DNA from: Lewinellaceae bacterium
GTDB lineage: Bacteria > Bacteroidota > Bacteroidia > Chitinophagales > Saprospiraceae
Assembly: GCA_020636075.1 (NCBI GenBank)
Contig: JACJYO010000005.1
Location: 1 to 64,000 of the forward strand
Reading direction: 5' to 3'
Length of the DNA stretch: 64,000 bases
Under the pieces are notes generated by a model. It was not told the DNA's origin. It saw only the letters and a program-made list of their open reading frames with translations, and searched no databases. The position numbers and the translations under genes are program-made. Positions 37,597 to 47,800 of this stretch are shown in pieces. The number at the start of each line of letters is the position of its first letter. Position 1 is the stretch's first letter.

Positions 37597-40500
37597 ATGT
37601 TTAAAAAACCCAACCTAATTCGGCTGTACGCGCTGCTGTTTTGCAGCTTGCTTTTTGCTGCACAGTTATCGGCACAGGTAAGCATTAACCAGGACAATTC
37701 GAACCCGGACCCGTCGGCAATGCTCGACATCAAGAGCAATGCAAGGGGTTTGCTGATCCCGCGCCTGAGTTCGGTACAACGCGCCGGCATCGCAGCGCCC
37801 GCCACCGGCCTGATGGTGTACGATATTACAACAAATTCATTTTGGTTCTACAACGGAACAGCCTGGAAGGAGATAACCCTCAATACCGATAACCAGATGC
37901 TCAGTCTGACGGGCACCACGCTGGCCATTGAAGACGGCAACTCCGTTGACCTTGCCGGCATCGATACGGATACGGACGATCAAACGCTTAGTCTGAGCGG
38001 TACCACACTGACTATCGCCGATGGCAACTCGGTCGATCTGGCCTCTATTGATACGGACACGGACACCGATGACCAAAACCTTTCGTTGACGGGCACCACG
38101 CTGGCCATTGAAGACGGCAACTCCGTTGACCTTGCCGGCATCGATACGGATACGGACGATCAAACGCTTAGTCTGAGCGGTACCACACTGACTATCGCCG
38201 ACGGCAACTCGGTCGATCTGGCCTCTATTGATACGGACACTGACACCGACGACCAGAACCTTTCGCTGACGGGCACCACGCTGGCCATTGAAGACGGCAA
38301 CTCGGTTGACCTTGCCGGCATCGATACGGATACGGACGATCAAACGCTCAGCCTCAGCGGTACCACACTGACTATCGCCGACGGCAACTCGGTCGATCTG
38401 GCCTCCATCGATACCGATACGGACACCGATGATCAAAACCTTTCGTTGACGGGCACCACGCTGGCCATTGAAGACGGCAACTCGGTTGACCTTGCCGGCA
38501 TCGATACGGATACGGACGATCAAACGCTCAGCCTCAGCGGTACCACACTGACTATCGCTGACGGTAACTCGGTCGATCTGGCCTCTATTGATACGGACAC
38601 TGACACCGACGACCAGAACCTTTCGTTGACGGGCACCACGCTGGCAATTGAAGACGGCAACTCGGTTGACCTTGCCGGCATCGATACGGATACGGACGAT
38701 CAAACGCTCAGCCTCAGCGGTACCACACTGACTATCGCTGACGGTAACTCGGTCGATCTGGCCTCTATTGATACGGACACTGACACCGACGACCAGAACC
38801 TTTCGTTGACGGGCACCACGCTGGCAATTGAAGACGGCAACTCCGTTGACCTTGCCGGCATCGATACGGATACGGACGATCAGACGCTCAGCCTCAGTGG
38901 TACCGTCCTGAGCATCGAAGGCGGCAACTCCGTCGACCTGGGAACACTTCCAGGGGATAACGACTGGACACTCAGCGGCAGCGACCTGTACAATGCCAAC
39001 GCCGGAAATGTCGGTATCGGCACCGCTTCGCCCGATGCCACAGCCCGACTGCACCTGGATATCGGGAGCAGTTTCAATCAAGGTTTTTTGGTCACTGGAG
39101 ATGCAAGTGGTTCAGCTACAGTACCCAACCTGGGTGCCGGAAACCGAATGATGTTTTACCCGGGAAAAGCGGCTTTTCGGGCAGGGCGGGTTACCGGCAC
39201 GCAATGGGACCAGGCAAATACCGGATTCCGTTCTACCGCTTTTGGGACCAATACCACTGCCAGCGGAGTTTCATCAACTGCCATGGGCGAGGGGACGACA
39301 GCAAGCGATAGCTATTCCACGGCCATGGGTAGGAATACAATTGCCGGCGCAACGGCATCAACAGCCATGGGTGAACAAACCACTGCCAGCGGCTATGCTT
39401 CCACGGCCATGGGCAGTTTATCCACTGCCAGCGGATTTGCGTCAACAGCCATGGGCGAACAAACAACTGCCAGCGGCTATGCCGCTGCGGCCACAGGTTT
39501 TCTTACAACTGCAAGCGGTAATTATTCAGTTGCGCAAGGCGATCATACCAAAGCTACCGGTACACTTTCAACAGCCATAGGTAAAAATATTGAGGCCCGG
39601 GGCGACTATTCCGTAGCCATTGCGCTCAACGACCAAAATGGCACGGTTGTCACCAAGGACAACACCATGGCAATCATGGGCGGGAATGTCGGCATCGGCA
39701 CGACTAACCCCAATGCCACAGCCAGGCTGCATGTGAACCTGGGAAGCAGTACAAGTGACGGCTTTATGGTATCCGGCACGTTTGATAATGCTGCAACGTC
39801 GCCTAATTTGAGTTCGGGGAGCTACATGATGTTCTATCCTGGGAAAGCGGCTTTCCGGGCAGGCCTGATTTATGCGAATGGTACACAATGGAATGATGTA
39901 AATGTCGGATACATATCGACAGCATTTGGTAATAATACCCTTGCAAGTGGCAATTATTCAACTGCCTTTGGCCGTGATACCAAAGCAACCGGTGCTCTTT
40001 CAACAGCCATGGGAGAACTATCTACCGCTAGTGGTGATTATTCAACTGCTTTGGGGGCAAATGCTGTTGCAAGCGGAAACTATTCAACTGCATTTGGCAA
40101 TAGTACATTAGCCAGCAATGGCTCTTCAACTGCCTTCGGTCGTAATACCCAAGCAACCGGTGCTATTTCAACAGCCATGGGAGGACAAACTACCGCCAGC
40201 GGCGATTATTCAACTGCCATGGGTAATCAAACCACAGCCAGCGGTCTTTACGCAACAGCAATGGGCTTTAAAACGAAAGCCACCGGCGACAACGCACTGG
40301 CCATAGGTGAGAATATTGAAGCCCAGGGAAGCCACTCCATAGCCATAGCACTCGACAATCAAGCCGGAACAGTTGTTTCGCAGAATAATACCATGGCTAT
40401 TCTGGGCGGCGATGTCGGAATCGGTACAGCCAACCCGCAATCAAGGTTCCATGCCGAAGGCCCGGCCAACGGTGCCGGAGATTCGGATTTTGTAGCTATT

Positions 40501-41100
40501 ATTAGAAACACGCAAACCAGCGCCCTTAACGGCACGCGCTACAACGGCTTGAAAATACAAGCAGGGAAAACCCTAAACAACAATGCTGACTCCCGCATGA
40601 TCGCCTTTTACCGCACTGATAATATTGAGATCGGATCCATCCGCCAAAACAATTCCAATACCGTCAGTTACAACACCAGCTCCGATATCCGCCTGAAACA
40701 GCATATCGTGCCGACGCATTATTCCATCGCCGATCTGATGCGGGTCGAGGTGCGGGATTATGAATTCCGCGCTGAGCCCGGCCAGCCGCACACCGGTTTT
40801 ATTGCCCAGCAATTGTACGAGGTGTATCCGCATGCAGTCGCCAAAGGCAGCGACGATGTGAAAACCAACCCCTGGATGGTCGACTACGGCCAGATGACAC
40901 CGCTCCTGGTCAAGGCAATCCAGGATCAACAGGCTATCATCGAAGCGCAGAAACTGGAGATCGATGCCCTCAAAGCGCAAAATGCCAACCTGGTCAGCCA
41001 AAATGCGGTTTTTGAAAATCGTTTTGAGCAAATGGAGACCGCGCTGAAGAGTATACAGGCAGGGGCATCAGGCCATGGTGTTATCGCCGGGCAGAAGTAA
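37597..41100 (+). CDS. Fibre E: Asp-rich tandem-repeat and YadA-head fibre with S74 chaperone
   Basis: A 1167-residue protein. Signal peptide ending QLSAQ, then the family cap (VSINQDNSNPDPSAMLDIKS). Residues of about 100-450 are a 60-residue repeat built from paired units (LSLTGTTLAIEDGNSVDLAG and LSLSGTTLTIADGNSVDLAS) joined by IDTDTD linkers. From about 540 to 950 there are two YadA-like head blocks of 14-residue units (STAMGEQTTASGYA), each introduced by NVGIGT and MMFYPGKAAFRAG. The S74 chaperone starts at SSDIRLKQHI (Ser1029, Lys1034) and has TGFIAQQLYEVYP. A coiled coil closes the chain. It is most probably a trimeric surface adhesin or fibre. The Asp-rich linkers could bind calcium (inference). 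Confidence 0.88.
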   Translation: MFKKPNLIRLYALLFCSLLFAAQLSAQVSINQDNSNPDPSAMLDIKSNARGLLIPRLSSVQRAGIAAPATGLMVYDITTNSFWFYNGTAWKEITLNTDNQMLSLTGTTLAIEDGNSVDLAGIDTDTDDQTLSLSGTTLTIADGNSVDLASIDTDTDTDDQNLSLTGTTLAIEDGNSVDLAGIDTDTDDQTLSLSGTTLTIADGNSVDLASIDTDTDTDDQNLSLTGTTLAIEDGNSVDLAGIDTDTDDQTLSLSGTTLTIADGNSVDLASIDTDTDTDDQNLSLTGTTLAIEDGNSVDLAGIDTDTDDQTLSLSGTTLTIADGNSVDLASIDTDTDTDDQNLSLTGTTLAIEDGNSVDLAGIDTDTDDQTLSLSGTTLTIADGNSVDLASIDTDTDTDDQNLSLTGTTLAIEDGNSVDLAGIDTDTDDQTLSLSGTVLSIEGGNSVDLGTLPGDNDWTLSGSDLYNANAGNVGIGTASPDATARLHLDIGSSFNQGFLVTGDASGSATVPNLGAGNRMMFYPGKAAFRAGRVTGTQWDQANTGFRSTAFGTNTTASGVSSTAMGEGTTASDSYSTAMGRNTIAGATASTAMGEQTTASGYASTAMGSLSTASGFASTAMGEQTTASGYAAAATGFLTTASGNYSVAQGDHTKATGTLSTAIGKNIEARGDYSVAIALNDQNGTVVTKDNTMAIMGGNVGIGTTNPNATARLHVNLGSSTSDGFMVSGTFDNAATSPNLSSGSYMMFYPGKAAFRAGLIYANGTQWNDVNVGYISTAFGNNTLASGNYSTAFGRDTKATGALSTAMGELSTASGDYSTALGANAVASGNYSTAFGNSTLASNGSSTAFGRNTQATGAISTAMGGQTTASGDYSTAMGNQTTASGLYATAMGFKTKATGDNALAIGENIEAQGSHSIAIALDNQAGTVVSQNNTMAILGGDVGIGTANPQSRFHAEGPANGAGDSDFVAIIRNTQTSALNGTRYNGLKIQAGKTLNNNADSRMIAFYRTDNIEIGSIRQNNSNTVSYNTSSDIRLKQHIVPTHYSIADLMRVEVRDYEFRAEPGQPHTGFIAQQLYEVYPHAVAKGSDDVKTNPWMVDYGQMTPLLVKAIQDQQAIIEAQKLEIDALKAQNANLVSQNAVFENRFEQMETALKSIQAGASGHGVIAGQK
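37890..38930 (+). repeat. 180-bp tandem array in fibre E (about 5.5 copies)
   Basis: The sequence repeats with a period of exactly 180 bp, six register points from 37921 to 38821, with only scattered synonymous differences (for example GCCGAT/GCCGAC/GCTGAC). The period is a multiple of three, so copy-number change would keep the frame and alter shaft length. Confidence 0.92.
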
Positions 41101-41131
41101 GTGCCGACAGCATTTTCCTTCGAGATTAACC

Positions 41132-41207
41132 GCCACAAGACAACGGAGGGCACTGAGTTTTCCTTTCTAAAAAGTTTTACTCGGTGCCCTCTGTGTCTTC
41201 GTGGTGC
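41132..41207. repeat. Imperfect hairpin of the CACCACG...GGGCACnGAG type
   Basis: The left arm at 41132-41157 and the right arm at 41179-41207 (ending CTTCGTGGTG) pair with several mismatches. It is a decayed relative of the perfect hairpin at 21171-21239. It lies between fibre E and partner E. Confidence 0.6.
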
Positions 41208-41221
41208 ATAAAAATCTCGCC

Positions 41222-41380
41222 ATGCGCAACATAAAATTTACAGTACTTCTGCTGCTGTGTGCAGGCTGGAGTTACGGCCAGCAATCCTTCCAAATTGCTG
41301 GTGGCCGGATGAACATCAGCAACGGCACCAGCCTTGTTTTGAAGAAAAACCATTTGGAAAAACAACTCCGGTTCGGATGA
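41222..41380 (+). pseudogene. Partner E, 5' end cut off by a frameshift
   Basis: The frame opens with ATG at 41222 and a signal peptide (MRNIKFTVLLLLCAGWSYGQ) and runs into a stop at 41380. At 41353-41355 CATTTGG is probably CATTGG with one extra T: removing it joins the signal peptide to WKNNSGSDDTGTGSVLFSGD and so to the frame that ends at 43079. This supplies the missing start of the next entry. Confidence 0.72.
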
Positions 41381-41396
41381 TACCGGTACGGGCAGC

Positions 41397-43079
41397 GTGC
41401 TATTCTCCGGCGATGCAACCGGAATCAATATCGGCGGAAGTAGCGCCACCCAGTTTTCCAAGTTGATTATCGATAACCCCAACAACGTGTTTGCGGAGCA
41501 AAACATGGCCGTTACGCAGGAATTGAACTTCCAAAACGGCAAGCTGGATTTGCAAAATGCCAACCTCACCCTGGCCGGCAACACCACCAACCTCAGCCCC
41601 GATCGCTATGTGAAAACCTCGGGCACAGGCGTTGTGATCCGGGGGCTGACTACCGGAGCCGAATACCTTTTTCCCGTAGGAAATTCCAGTTACAACCCTT
41701 TGGTATTGCAGGACCCATCCGGCGGCTCGAACCAGTTCGCGGTGCGGGTCGCGGATGCGGTGCTGGCCGACGGCAGTTCTGGCGCAGTGCTGACAACTGA
41801 CGCCGTTGCGCGCAGCTGGTATGTTGGGGGTACTGGCGGTGAATACCCGGATTTGCAGATCCGTGCCGGCTGGAGCAGCCCGGATGAGTTGCCCGGCTTT
41901 GACCGCAACGCCGCCTACCTGGCCCGCTACACCGGCAGCAACTGGGATCTGCTGCCGGCCATTCCGGCATCTGGCGCCGATCCGTACACACTGGCGCGCA
42001 CAGGCGGCTCGGTACCGGCAATTTATGCCGTGCTGAGTGGCGATATCACCCCGCCTTCGGCACTTTGCCAGGACATTACGGTTGAGCTCGATGCTACCGG
42101 CATGGCAAGCATCACAGCTGCCCAGATAGACGGTGGTTCCAGTGATGTCAATGGCATTGTTTCCTATGTATTGGATGTGTCGGAATTTTCCTGCACCAAT
42201 GTGGGCATCAATATAGTAACGCTAACACTGACCGATCCGGCAGACAACAGTTCCACTTGCACGGCTACGGTCACCGTTGCGGATAATCTTGCGCCTTCAA
42301 TTAATTTGGAAGCAGAAGCGTTTTTGTGGCCGCCCAATCACAATTACGTGACCATACCAGTTGAGGATATGGTGGCAGATGTGACGGACAACTGCGCCGG
42401 GTTGACTATTGCCGATGTAGTGATCAGCTACGCCACCAGCGACGAACCGGAGGATGCCCCGGGCGGCGGCGACGGCAACACGCTCGACGATATTCTCATT
42501 GATGCAGATTGCCAGGCTGTATCCTTGCGCAAAGAACGCATGGGCGGCGGAAATGGCCGGGTATATACGGTTCATCTTGAACTGACCGACGTCCATGGAA
42601 ATACTGCCAAGGCCCAGTACCTGGCCAAAGTCAAAAACAACAACGGCAACAATGGAACGGCTATCGACGACGGGCCGGCATATTCGGAAAGCTGCGGTGT
42701 AAACCAAAGCATAGTGCGCGAACAGGGAACTGATCCGGCAACTTATTTGAGAAGGAAAAACTTAGAAACCAAATCCGGGCAGCAAAACCCAACGGATGAT
42801 ACATCCTTGGCAAATCTTAGGATTTCTCCAAACCCGTTTGCAATGCAGACGACTATTCGTTTCAGGTTGCCGATGACCTGCGGTGTTCAGTTGGAAGTGT
42901 ATGATCTGGAGGGTAAACAACTGCGCACGCTGGTATCCGGCGCTCTGGAAGCCGGCGCCTATTCGGTGGATTGGGACGGCAAGTCGGGCAGCGGATATGA
43001 GCTGCCTGAGGGTAATTATCTCCTGCGGTTGATCACCGGACAAGAAATCCGGATGAAACAAGTTGTGCTCATCCGGTAA
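41397..43079 (+). CDS. Partner E, main part: Ig-like T9SS surface protein
   Basis: A 560-residue frame with a GTG at 41397 and no signal peptide of its own. The true gene probably begins at 41222 and is broken at about 41353. Its first 200 residues match the beta-rich region of the other partners (DRYVKTSGTGVVIRG, FPVGNSSYNPL, DELPGFDRNAAYLARY). Then come the cysteine module seen in partner C (LCQDITVELDATGMASITAA) and an Ig-like segment (LWPPNHNYVTIPVEDMVADV). The C-terminus is a T9SS sorting domain with FlgD-like character (ISPNPFAMQTTIRFRLP, LPEGNYLLRLITG). There is no dockerin or cohesin. If unbroken it would be about 618 residues, exported and surface-attached. Confidence 0.78.
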   Translation: MLFSGDATGINIGGSSATQFSKLIIDNPNNVFAEQNMAVTQELNFQNGKLDLQNANLTLAGNTTNLSPDRYVKTSGTGVVIRGLTTGAEYLFPVGNSSYNPLVLQDPSGGSNQFAVRVADAVLADGSSGAVLTTDAVARSWYVGGTGGEYPDLQIRAGWSSPDELPGFDRNAAYLARYTGSNWDLLPAIPASGADPYTLARTGGSVPAIYAVLSGDITPPSALCQDITVELDATGMASITAAQIDGGSSDVNGIVSYVLDVSEFSCTNVGINIVTLTLTDPADNSSTCTATVTVADNLAPSINLEAEAFLWPPNHNYVTIPVEDMVADVTDNCAGLTIADVVISYATSDEPEDAPGGGDGNTLDDILIDADCQAVSLRKERMGGGNGRVYTVHLELTDVHGNTAKAQYLAKVKNNNGNNGTAIDDGPAYSESCGVNQSIVREQGTDPATYLRRKNLETKSGQQNPTDDTSLANLRISPNPFAMQTTIRFRLPMTCGVQLEVYDLEGKQLRTLVSGALEAGAYSVDWDGKSGSGYELPEGNYLLRLITGQEIRMKQVVLIR

Positions 43080-43156
43080 GTTTTGAAGCCATTCCCGGAT
43101 TTGTATGATTACTAAAGAAAACACATAGAAAATGTGTCTATTACTGGAGACCAACT

Positions 43157-44698
43157 ATGGAATTTCAAACAAGATCTAAAACTGAAATTATGCAAGATCC
43201 AACCATTCCATCTTATACATACGAAAAATTGAAAAGCTATAGTGGCTATAATATCGCAAAACCCAAACTATACACACCATCAACAATTGAGGATATAGTT
43301 TTGTTAGTTAAATTTTTCAACAAAAAAAATATAAAGTTTTCAATGTCCGGCTCTTGTTTGTCTTTTGATAAACATTGTCTAAATCAACATCGTGTTATTT
43401 CCACTAGAAACCTGTCTTATATAAAATTAAACCTCGACAAGAATTTAATTACCGTAGGTGCAGGCACGACCTGGCAAGCGGTGGTAAGTGAATTGTCTAA
43501 ATACGGTTTTGTTCCATATATCACCCCGTCTTCCGGATATATAACAGTAGGGGGCTCAATATCCTGCGATACCTATAGCCAATTTACCCCGGGTTATGGC
43601 AGAGAAAGTAGATGGGTAAAGTCCTTGAAAGTCATCACAACAAATGGGTCGATAATAAAATGTAGTAGAAATTCTCATTCGGATCTATTTTATGCTTTGA
43701 TGGGCGGGCTTGGCATAATTGCCATTATTTATGAAATTGAATTTGAAGTAAAATATGTAGGCCCAAATCCTGCTGTCTTTACTACTGCGTACTTTGAAGA
43801 TGGTTATAAAAATATTTCTTTAATTAAAAAAGATACACTGTTTCCTTTTCAGAAAGAAGAACAGCCGGGAGCAGGGGTTGTGATTTATAATCACAAGAGC
43901 AATTACAGGACCTTTTATGTAAAACACTATTGGGGGTGTAGCAAAAAAACAATCACTAGTATTATTCACCGCAGAAATGGTTTTATTCGAATATTAGGAG
44001 GTGTTTTGATGCGTGTATTTCCCGGCCTGGCATCTAAAATGTGGAACGCCCTGAAAAGAAGCACAGACAAAAAGCCAAATAAACAAGCCACCTACATATA
44101 TCCGCCGGATGAATTACTTTTTTTCATGGATGCCGACTATGCGAGTAAATCCCTGGCCAATAAGGTTGGCATAAACACCAATGTTTTACAGCAAAGTTTC
44201 ATCATTCCTTGTAAGGATGAAAGTGCTTCCTCCGAAGATACAATCCGCTTTATTACTTACTGTTTGAAAGAAATGAAGAAAAAAGGCATAGAACCTGCAA
44301 TGATCGATATCGGGTTTTTGCCTGCAGGCGACCGAAATGCTTTCAATCTCAACCCTGCTACGTCCGGATATTTATTTTCTATCGCGGTGGAAGGTTCCGC
44401 TATTCGATCGCATGAAGTATTACACAGTCTATTTAACCTGTTTGCCCGGATTTGTTTTGAAGAATACAATGGGAAAATTCATCTGACCAAAAATATTTTA
44501 TGCTCAAAAAGTTTATTGCATAGAATGTATGCTGACGAAATTGATAATATTCAATCCATCAAATTGAAATACGATCCTAAATTATTATTGCAAACAGATT
44601 TCTTTACAAGTTATTTGAGTTATAACAAAATCGAAAAAATACGCAGCCGAATATCCGCTGTAACAAATTCTGAGGAGATGGATGGGTTCTTAAAATGA
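43157..44698 (+). CDS. FAD-binding (PCMH-type) oxidoreductase, low GC
   Basis: A 513-residue protein. The FAD-binding domain is at about 35-215: YTPSTIEDIVLLVKFF, the loop FSMSGSCLSFDKH, ITVGAGTTWQAVVSELSKYG and PSSGYITVGGSISCDTYSQF, the hallmarks of the FAD_binding_4 family (alcohol, sugar and lactone oxidases and their relatives). The usual histidine for covalent flavin attachment is not apparent in the MSGSCLSF loop. The C-terminal substrate domain is divergent and the substrate is unknown. There is no signal peptide. Base composition is strikingly AT-rich and codon use differs from every neighbour, so it was probably acquired horizontally. It has no evident tie to the fibre cassettes. Confidence 0.82.
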   Translation: MEFQTRSKTEIMQDPTIPSYTYEKLKSYSGYNIAKPKLYTPSTIEDIVLLVKFFNKKNIKFSMSGSCLSFDKHCLNQHRVISTRNLSYIKLNLDKNLITVGAGTTWQAVVSELSKYGFVPYITPSSGYITVGGSISCDTYSQFTPGYGRESRWVKSLKVITTNGSIIKCSRNSHSDLFYALMGGLGIIAIIYEIEFEVKYVGPNPAVFTTAYFEDGYKNISLIKKDTLFPFQKEEQPGAGVVIYNHKSNYRTFYVKHYWGCSKKTITSIIHRRNGFIRILGGVLMRVFPGLASKMWNALKRSTDKKPNKQATYIYPPDELLFFMDADYASKSLANKVGINTNVLQQSFIIPCKDESASSEDTIRFITYCLKEMKKKGIEPAMIDIGFLPAGDRNAFNLNPATSGYLFSIAVEGSAIRSHEVLHSLFNLFARICFEEYNGKIHLTKNILCSKSLLHRMYADEIDNIQSIKLKYDPKLLLQTDFFTSYLSYNKIEKIRSRISAVTNSEEMDGFLK

Positions 44699-44702
44699 CT
44701 CG

Positions 44703-44840
44703 TGCGAATCAGGGGTAAAACTGACACATTACCGTATATATTGAATTTTTGGGCTCTAATTATGTGAAATATGCCCAAAGCACTTGTCATGTTTATTGTT
44801 GTTCAGCGCACAACGAATTGACAACTATCCCTCAAAATTT
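44703..44840. repeat. Dispersed intergenic repeat, copy 2
   Basis: It contains GCGAATCAGGGGTAAAACT, ATGCCCAAAGCACTTGTCAT and GTTCAGCGCACAAC ... ACTATCCCTCAAAATTT, matching blocks at 8951-9005 and (as complement) 8071-8100. It fills most of the gap between the convergent FAD oxidoreductase and sensor genes. Confidence 0.6.
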
Positions 44841-44864
44841 GGAATAATTCAAGTCTCAGCGGTA

Positions 44865-47800
44865 CTAAAGCATCACCGCCAGCGCCTTTTCTTTTAATTC
44901 GCCGGCCAATTGGATAAGTGCCGTTCCGTTGCTTCCGTTTTCTGCCTGTTGCTCGATAGCGTAAGCGATCTCGGCGATTTGCTCCAGTCCTACATAACGG
45001 AATTGACTTTTGAGGTCATGGGCAATAATGGACACCTGTTCCAGATCTCCTTTTTCCAGGCAATTTTGCAATTGCTCTATGTGCACCGGCATTTGCGTTT
45101 TAAACAAGGAAAGGTATTGTTGTACCTTTTTTTCATCATTGGCCAAAAGGGCTTTCAATTTTGACCGGTCAATCCTGAGTTGATTGTTGGTCAATGCATC
45201 TATTTTTTCCAATAATTGGATCTCATCAACCGGTTTAGTCAGCACATCGTCCATTCCGGCCTCTTTGCATTTTGCCAGTTGTTCCGGTAGGGCATTGGCT
45301 GTTACGGCGAGTATGGGGATCTGTTTCCATTTTGGGTTTTCAGAATCCCGGATGGCTACGGTGGTTGCATAGCCGTCCATGACGGGCATTTTAATATCCA
45401 TCAGAATAAGGTCATACTCCTGCTCTTCTAATTGCTCCAAGGCTATTTTCCCGTTTCCGGCGATATGTACAGCTGCGTCGGGAATGTGTTTTTTCAATAT
45501 TTCCGTTATGATCTGCTGGTTCAATTCATGGTCTTCCACAAGCAGTATTTTCAATGCTGAAAAATGGAAGTCGGCAGTCGTTCCCTTTTTTTCTATGCCA
45601 TCCTGGGCCGCATTTTCAAACGGCACTTCGAAAAAGAGCTTCGTGCCGGCCCCCAGTTGGCTTTCAATGTGTAAGGTGCTGCCGTGCAACTCCACCAATT
45701 GCCGGGCGATGCCAAGACCAAGTCCCGTACCAGACGCTGAAGAGCCGTGATCACCTGCCTGTTGGAAGCGTTCAAAAATCGTCTCGATCTGGTTTTCCGG
45801 AATGCCGATGCCTGTGTCACCGACTTCAAATCGGAAGTTTGCTCTATTTTCCGGTCCTGCGGTTTCCTGTATGCTGAGCCAAACTTTTCCCTGCTCGGTA
45901 AACTTTATAGCATTGGCCAAAAGGTTGGTCAATATTTGCAACAGGCGGACCGGGTCGCCCATCAATAGTGGATCCTTATCGGATATAGTATCCAGATAGA
46001 ATTCCAGCCCTTTTTCTTCTGCCTTGAACCGGAAATTGTTGTTCAACTGGTCAACAATTTCAGTGAGCCGGAAAGGTTTATTGGCCAGCGTGAATTTACC
46101 CGCCTCCAGTTTTGTGTGGTCCAGCAGATCGTTGATAATAGCCAGCAGATTTTGAGAAGACTGCCGGATGGCGGAGATGTATTTCGATGGCTTATCGCTG
46201 ATGCCGGCATCCTGGGCCAAGTTACTCAAACCGATTATGGCGTTCATAGGGGTCCTGATTTCATGGCTCACTTCGGCAAGGAAGCGGGTTTTGTACTCGG
46301 CCTGCTGCTCAGCCAGGGCTTTTTCCCGTTTCAGCGCCAACTGGTACTGCCGGCTTTTGAATATGGCGTAACCAATTGAAACAGCCATTAAGGCCAGCAA
46401 GGACTTGAACCACAGTGTTTGCCAAAAAGCAGGTGTGATAGCCAACTGAATATTCAGGCCGTCTTTGTTCCAAACGCCATCGCTGTTCGATGCCATGACC
46501 TGAAAGGTGTATTGGCCGGGGTCTAAATTGGTATAATTCATTCTATGTTCAGTCCCCAAATCCCGCCAGTTTTTATCAAAGCCGACCAGCCTGCATTTGT
46601 ATTTATTGGCTTGCGGGTTGATATAATGCAGCGCAGAAAATTCAAAGCTGATATCATTTTCATTGTGGGACAGAATAATCAATTTGGTATCTTCAAATGC
46701 CTGATCCAACAGATACGACTCGGCTTTCACCTTGAAATCTGTCAAAATCACATTGGGCACAATTGGGTTTTGACGGATATGCTGTGGATGGAAGGAAAAT
46801 ATGCCATTGATCGTTCCAAGGAAAATGGCGCCGTCGGCTGCCACATGTTTGGCTTTTGATTGAAAGTAAAGCGCTTCTTTGGGAATTAAAAAATTGTAAA
46901 AGGTATCCTTGCTTTGGTCAAACCGGGCAAAAAACCGGTTGCCGCTGACCCATACCTGATCGTTTTTGTCCATGAAAACGGATTGTAACTCGTTTTCCAA
47001 CATGCCTTCCTTTTTCCCGTATATCCCGAATTTCTTCGTGTGAATATTGTAGTTGGTCAACCCATACAAGGATGCTATCCATATATTTCCGTCTTTCCCT
47101 ATTGCAATGTCTTTAATTACCCCTTCCAGCACATCTTTATTATCAGGATCCGGGAGAAACAATTCAAACTTTCCGGATTTCTTGTCGAACCTGCCCAGAC
47201 TGTTTGAGTAGGTGTAGTACAACCAAATCTCGTCGTCTCCATATTGATCAAAAATGATAAAGCGGTTGGAGGAAACTTCAGGAATATCACGCCTGGGATA
47301 GAACCATTGTCGTTCGGATGTTTTCCAGTTCAACCGGCAAAGGCCATGGAGCGTACCAATCCAGAAAACATCTTTATCCTTATGGTCTATTTCCATTTTG
47401 AAAATCAATGTCTTGGAAAGCGTATCACCAAACGACATTTTTCGAAAACCCTTTTCGCTTACCGTGCGGCTGTACAAACCGCGGCCACTCATTGAAAACC
47501 AAATGGTTCCTTCATAATCCTCCAGAAACCAAGATTCCCCGGTTCCCAAGGCTTGCAGGGAAAGTTCTTCAATTTTTTCGCCTTGTGTCTTTCCTTTTGG
47601 AATAGCGTAGACGCCTTCGGGTGTTTTCGTCCAGATCGTGCCCTTGCTGTCGCGCAAGACGCGGTTGATCGTATTGGCATTATTTCCGTCTACCCCCACA
47701 TTTAACAACAGCTCAAAGCCGGAAAAATCCCTTCTGATCTTACTGATCCCGTTTCCGGTGCCTATCCAGATATTCTGGAATCGATCTTCCAACAGGCAGC

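Noticed and set aside
37890..38930. CRISPR-like array, because of regular near-identical repeats
   Set aside because: The 180-bp units are fully coding, in frame and have no unique spacers; no cas genes are nearby.
37837..39081. Long minus-strand open frame (about 414 codons) opposite the fibre E repeats
   Set aside because: It is an antisense shadow of the tandem repeat with no signal peptide or recognisable domain; the plus-strand protein explains the sequence.
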